A stretch of DNA of 8,804 bases. It comes from an uncultured Lachnospiraceae bacterium. Lineage in GTDB: Bacteria > Bacillota > Clostridia > Lachnospirales > Lachnospiraceae. Location: NCBI GenBank assembly GCA_937910785.1, contig CALDLG010000034.1, positions 1-8,804 of the forward strand. The letters are read 5' to 3'. The notes under the pieces were generated by a model. That model made no database searches. It had not been told where the DNA came from and was given only the letters and a program-made list of their open reading frames with translations. This document shows, one piece after another, positions 5,592 through 8,804 of the stretch (its first letter is position 1; the number at the start of each line of letters is the position of its first letter). A program made the translations under genes and the position numbers.

Positions 5592-7307
5592 TTAGTTCAA
5601 AGCCTCAACCAGTTTCTCAAGAGCAGCCAGCGCTTCATCAGGAAGCTTGTCATAGCCTTCTTTCTTTGTCGCGAAATCTTTTACGGCATTGACACGAGTC
5701 TCCATAGCGGCTTTCAGCTGTGCCTTGTAATCAGCGTCATTCAGGTCAGCCTTGAAGTTCTTGAAGCCTTCCGTCTGGCCGTCCCATGTGTTCATGATTT
5801 CGATATCATCGAAGCTGCCCCATTTTTCAAAGTTCGCTCTGCCTTCAACAATCGTCTCAAGAATACCAAGCGTATCAGCAGGTTTTACTTTCTCACCCAT
5901 GAAATCGCCTGTATTTACGATATAGCATGCAACGTTCTTCTCTTCAACGAGTTTTTTGAACTTCTCATAATCATTTACGAGCGGATAAGTTCTGAACGGA
6001 TTTGCATAAGGCACGATACGAATCGCATTCAGGTCCGTACCTGCAGCAACACGCTCTGCGGTAGAGGTCTTGGTAGCCAGAGTAGCGCCCATTACGGATG
6101 CCAGCGCAGAACCGTTCAGTTTTACTACCGGCGGAATGGTCGGATCTTTCATGATCCAGAAAATAGCATTAACAGGAGCATCGATCTTATCTACACGGTT
6201 CGGGGACCAGAGTTTGGATTTGATCGCACGTCCGTTGCCGTTTCTGATATCTTCCGTTACAAGCTGAATCTTGCCTTCGCTGTCCATCGTACAGGAACAG
6301 TTCTGAGCGGACAACAGATATTCATTGTCAGGGCAGCCTGTCGGATAATCAGCCGTCTTATCGAAATAAGTAGGCTCCAGCGCTACGGAAGCACAGGTAT
6401 CCGTATTGATGATGAAAGCATCATCATGAAGAACTTTGATTTCATACTTTCCGCCATGTTTTGCATGTGTCAGTGTGGATTTACCGGAACCTGACAGACC
6501 ATATACGGATGCAACGAACTTCTGGCCGCCCGGAAGCAGGTATTCCTTCTGTCCGCCATGGCAGGAAGCGTAACCGTTTCTGTTTGCAAGAGCCCATGCC
6601 ATTGTCAGTGTACCCTTTTTGTGCTCACCGAAATACTTCATACCGAGAATTGCCGCACAGTTCTCATTGGTATCAAAATAGCACAGTGTCAGCGGATCGC
6701 TCAGGCAGCTGTAATCAACATCAGGAGCCTCGTGAGGAGCCCACTGAGGATCGGAAAAGATATAAATATCAGGTTCTTTGCCCTCGCCGATCGGCTGGGA
6801 TTTCTTATACATTTTTACATATTCGTCAGACATATACTGGAAGTTAATCATCCAGTTGTAAAGCAGGTTCTCTTCTCCTTCCGGAATTAACAGATGAGCC
6901 TTTGCCATAAATTCAGGATCAAGTCCTACGAAGCACTCCGCATGATACATTGTTTTCCAGCGGGTTTCATAAATTGCATCCATGACAACCTTATCGAGCT
7001 TTGTTTCATCAACGCCAGGCTCACCCTTAATGCGGCGTGCTGCTGCATAACGGCCCGTTACGGCGCCATCGTTGAATAACAGAACTTTTGCATCAGCGTC
7101 AAGACCAAAGGTTTCACCATCTTTAACCGGCATATCGGTAACAATCGTTCCCGGTGAATTTTTTGCCAGATTATAAGCCTCTTTCAATGTGTTGACTTTC
7201 ACTACGTTATTGCCGTAGAAAGCAGCTTCGATAATGGAACGGGTCTTGGAAAAACCGACTTTGCCCTTACCGATTTCGTCAATCCTGTAATTCGCTTTTG
7301 TTGACAT
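5592..7307 (-). CDS. pckA: Phosphoenolpyruvate carboxykinase (ATP), divergent clostridial type
   Basis: The enzyme interconverts oxaloacetate plus ATP with phosphoenolpyruvate, CO2 and ADP. In fermentative Clostridia it may run in either direction: gluconeogenesis, or CO2 fixation towards succinate and ATP. The 571-residue product shows the PCK core: GRYAAARR (85-92, at the place of TGRSPKDK), GEHKKG (227-232, the metal-binding Lys region), SCHGG (248-252, metal-binding His region), P-loop GLSGSGKST (270-278), HDDAF (294-298, replacing the usual GDDEH) and NRVDKI (370-375). It is some 30 residues longer than E. coli PckA and clearly divergent from it, though the key K, H, D and P-loop residues are kept. 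The ATG at 7307-7305 has an AAGGAGG Shine-Dalgarno seven bases upstream. It is transcribed alone from its own promoter and ends at a strong hairpin. Confidence 0.93.
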   Translation of the reverse strand: MSTKANYRIDEIGKGKVGFSKTRSIIEAAFYGNNVVKVNTLKEAYNLAKNSPGTIVTDMPVKDGETFGLDADAKVLLFNDGAVTGRYAAARRIKGEPGVDETKLDKVVMDAIYETRWKTMYHAECFVGLDPEFMAKAHLLIPEGEENLLYNWMINFQYMSDEYVKMYKKSQPIGEGKEPDIYIFSDPQWAPHEAPDVDYSCLSDPLTLCYFDTNENCAAILGMKYFGEHKKGTLTMAWALANRNGYASCHGGQKEYLLPGGQKFVASVYGLSGSGKSTLTHAKHGGKYEIKVLHDDAFIINTDTCASVALEPTYFDKTADYPTGCPDNEYLLSAQNCSCTMDSEGKIQLVTEDIRNGNGRAIKSKLWSPNRVDKIDAPVNAIFWIMKDPTIPPVVKLNGSALASVMGATLATKTSTAERVAAGTDLNAIRIVPYANPFRTYPLVNDYEKFKKLVEEKNVACYIVNTGDFMGEKVKPADTLGILETIVEGRANFEKWGSFDDIEIMNTWDGQTEGFKNFKADLNDADYKAQLKAAMETRVNAVKDFATKKEGYDKLPDEALAALEKLVEALN

Positions 7308-7410
7308 GACATATCCTCCTTGAAAATTATAATATTTTTTAACGAAAGAAGCCTCCCGGCCCTTCCGCTATCCGCATGGCATGTACCGACTGTCCCGGCA
7401 CATTGGATAT

Positions 7411-7439
7411 ATTATCTCAAAATCGCTTTTAAAAGTCAA
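7411..7439 (-). promoter_or_regulatory. Sigma-A promoter of pckA
   Basis: On the minus strand TTGACT (7439-7434) and GATAAT (7416-7411) are separated by 17 bases, each matching the consensus at five of six positions. An A/T-rich stretch lies just upstream. Transcription would start near 7404, leaving a leader of about 95 bases. The leader carries two GCCGGGA copies and an A/T-rich segment before the Shine-Dalgarno, but no riboswitch I recognise. Confidence 0.82.
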
Positions 7440-7466
7440 TATTCAGAAAAGGTTTTTTCATTTTTA

Positions 7467-7496
7467 TTGACATTCCCGCCGTAAATGCGCTAAAGT
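7467..7496 (+). promoter_or_regulatory. Sigma-A promoter of the glycosyltransferase operon
   Basis: A perfect TTGACA (7467-7472) is followed after 18 bases by TAAAGT (7491-7496), four of six matches to the -10 consensus. Transcription would start near 7503, about 60 bases before the glycosyltransferase ATG. It is divergent from the pckA promoter; the two -35 boxes are about 27 bases apart. Confidence 0.68.
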
Positions 7497-7562
7497 GTAT
7501 TCAGGACTTTGAATCACGAAAACAGAGGATCGAAATAACGAATAATTACAGAGGAAATAGCA

Positions 7563-8279
7563 ATGGATACATTATATCTTGTCATGCCCGCATACAATGA
7601 AGCGGAAAACATCGAACAGGTTGTCCGCTCATGGGATGCGGTTCTGAAAGAGACGGGGGAAAATTCAAAGCTCGTCATCGCGGACAGCGGAAGCACGGAT
7701 GCAACCCATGAAATCCTGTTAAAGCTTCAGGAGCAAAAGTGCCCTCCCCATCTCATTATTCTGCCTACCGACAGGAAAGAACACGGACCAAAACTGATCG
7801 CGCTTTACGATTATGCTGTCAAAAACGGCGCTGACTATATTTTTCAGACGGATTCCGACGGTCAGACCAATCCCGATGAATTTCAACAGTTCTGGAAATA
7901 CCGCAGAAAATATGATGCTGTCATCGGAAAACGTCCTGCCCGCGGAGACGGTAAGTCCAGGAAATTCATCGAAGACGTTCTGTGCGTCATTCTCAAATGC
8001 TATTTCAAAGTAACCATATCAGATGCCAATGCCCCTTTCCGTCTTATGAAAGCGGAACTTGTGGAAAAATACCTTAAAAAGCTTCCGAAAGACTATGGTC
8101 TTCCGAACGTCATGCTGACCACATACTTTGTCTATTTTAAGGAAAACATAAAATTTCGGAACATAACCTTTCAGCCAAGACAGGGCGGCGTTAATTCCAT
8201 AAACATGAAAAGAATCATCCGGATCGGCTGGAAGTCGCTTCATGATTTCCATCTCTTAAAGAAAGAGCTGGAGGATTGA
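7563..8279 (+). CDS. Family 2 glycosyltransferase (dolichyl-phosphate mannose synthase-like)
   Basis: This 238-residue GT-A fold enzyme probably transfers a sugar from a nucleotide-sugar to a lipid or glycan acceptor at the inner face of the membrane. Visible motifs are the opening VMPAYNEAENI (7-17), DSGSTDAT (41-48, nucleotide-binding), TDSDGQ (96-101, the metal-binding DxD) and SDANAPFRLMK (153-163) at the acceptor side. It has no transmembrane helix, unlike longer polyprenyl-phosphate glycosyltransferases, so it would act as a cytoplasmic or peripheral enzyme. The ATG at 7563 follows AGAGGA about eight bases upstream. The next gene starts at or just behind its stop codon, implying translational coupling. 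By analogy with DPM1/GtrB-type pairs it may load an undecaprenyl-phosphate sugar used by the membrane protein encoded next; this is inference, and donor and acceptor are unknown. Confidence 0.9.
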   Translation: MDTLYLVMPAYNEAENIEQVVRSWDAVLKETGENSKLVIADSGSTDATHEILLKLQEQKCPPHLIILPTDRKEHGPKLIALYDYAVKNGADYIFQTDSDGQTNPDEFQQFWKYRRKYDAVIGKRPARGDGKSRKFIEDVLCVILKCYFKVTISDANAPFRLMKAELVEKYLKKLPKDYGLPNVMLTTYFVYFKENIKFRNITFQPRQGGVNSINMKRIIRIGWKSLHDFHLLKKELED

Positions 8280-8281
8280 TG

Positions 8282-8804
8282 ATGCGTACTTTTTCAAAAT
8301 CAAACCGCCAGCTTCCGTATCAATGCGCCGTAATTCTTTTTCTTTTTATCTGTACCTTTGTCTTTTTGCTGAAAAGTCCCATGCACATCTGGCTCGACGC
8401 GGACTCCGGCACAGACCAGAGCGTTTTCCAGACCGTAGCCATGATGATGCAGAAAGGCCGCATGCCTTATCGCGACACGTTCGATCATAAAGGTCCCCTG
8501 ATTTATCTGATCAATTATCTGGGCCGTATGATCAATGTACGCCATGGCATCTGGCTTTTTGAATTCGCGGCCATATTCGTAACCTTCTTTGCCATTTATC
8601 AGATCGCACGGCTGCACTGTGACAGATTTTTTTCACTGATCCTTGTCCTTTCTTCCGCCGCGCTTCTTTTTGATTACTTTAAACAGGGAAACATGACCGA
8701 GGAATACGCAATGCCCTTTATTGCCGTATCTCTTTATATTTATCTCGACTACTTTTTAAACCGGAAGATAAACCGCCTCCGGCTGGTAATCTGCGGTCTG
8801 AGCC
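8282..8804 (+). CDS. Polytopic membrane protein, probable family 39-type glycosyltransferase (N-terminal part, truncated by window edge)
   Basis: 174 codons are visible and the frame stays open to the right edge. The protein begins MRTFSKSNRQLPYQ, then a first membrane helix (about residues 15-31, CAVILFLFICTFVFLLK). An extracytoplasmic loop follows with LDADSGTDQSVFQ and then RMPYRDTFDHKGPLIYLINYLG. The acidic loop after helix 1 and the RDTFDHKGP motif resemble ArnT/PMT-like (GT39/GT83) lipid-linked sugar transferases of Firmicutes. More helices are visible around 88-105 and 112-125. Two adjacent ATGs exist. The one at 8282 stands seven bases behind GGAGG (8270-8274) and is preferred; the one at 8279 overlaps the upstream TGA. 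Tight coupling to the family 2 glycosyltransferase supports a joint role in cell-surface glycan synthesis. The substrate is unknown. Confidence 0.8.
   Translation, partial: MRTFSKSNRQLPYQCAVILFLFICTFVFLLKSPMHIWLDADSGTDQSVFQTVAMMMQKGRMPYRDTFDHKGPLIYLINYLGRMINVRHGIWLFEFAAIFVTFFAIYQIARLHCDRFFSLILVLSSAALLFDYFKQGNMTEEYAMPFIAVSLYIYLDYFLNRKINRLRLVICGLS

Noticed and set aside
6461..6890. Plus-strand frames of 128 and 110 codons inside pckA
   Set aside because: Both are antisense to the conserved pckA coding sequence and resemble no family.
8300..8617. Minus-strand 105-codon frame at the right end
   Set aside because: It is antisense to the membrane glycosyltransferase-like gene, which has a Shine-Dalgarno, operon context and recognisable motifs.

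Overview
The window looks like ordinary chromosomal core sequence from a Gram-positive anaerobe of the Clostridia, most likely Lachnospiraceae. The evidence is a T-box riboswitch in front of pheS, a SpoIID-family peptidoglycan protein, an ATP-type PEP carboxykinase, a clostridial-style 6S RNA, strong Shine-Dalgarno sequences and moderate GC content. The genus assignment is inference from family resemblance. I see no insertion sequence, phage gene, CRISPR array, tRNA or rRNA.

Minus strand, in transcription order from right to left. pckA (7307-5592) has its own sigma-A promoter and ends at a strong hairpin terminator. Next is a 6S RNA gene (about 5401-5205) with a perfect TATAAT box, closed by a long A/T-flanked hairpin. 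A SpoIID/LytB-type membrane-anchored protein follows. It is split into two overlapping reading frames (5127-3925 and 3971-2889), and the break falls inside the SpoIID domain, so it is most likely one gene of about 740 codons with a one-base frameshift. Then come a YihY/BrkB-family membrane protein (2825-1968), a phenylalanine-type T-box leader with terminator (about 1903-1598), pheS (1486-467) and the first 120 codons of pheT, which runs off the left edge.

Plus strand. Divergent from pckA is a two-gene unit: a soluble family 2 glycosyltransferase (7563-8279), followed with a stop/start overlap by a polytopic membrane protein resembling family 39-type glycosyltransferases, cut by the right edge. 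This pair probably makes or attaches a cell-surface glycan. The 255-base gap shared with pckA carries one recognisable promoter for each direction.

Functionally the window joins housekeeping modules: translation (PheST under tRNA-Phe sensing), transcription control (6S RNA), central carbon metabolism (PckA) and cell-envelope work (SpoIID-like protein, YihY protein, glycosyltransferases). The points most worth a second look are the frameshift inside the SpoIID-like gene, its position directly behind the 6S RNA terminator without a visible promoter, and the layout of the pheS leader. I found no convincing sign of a previously undescribed system.
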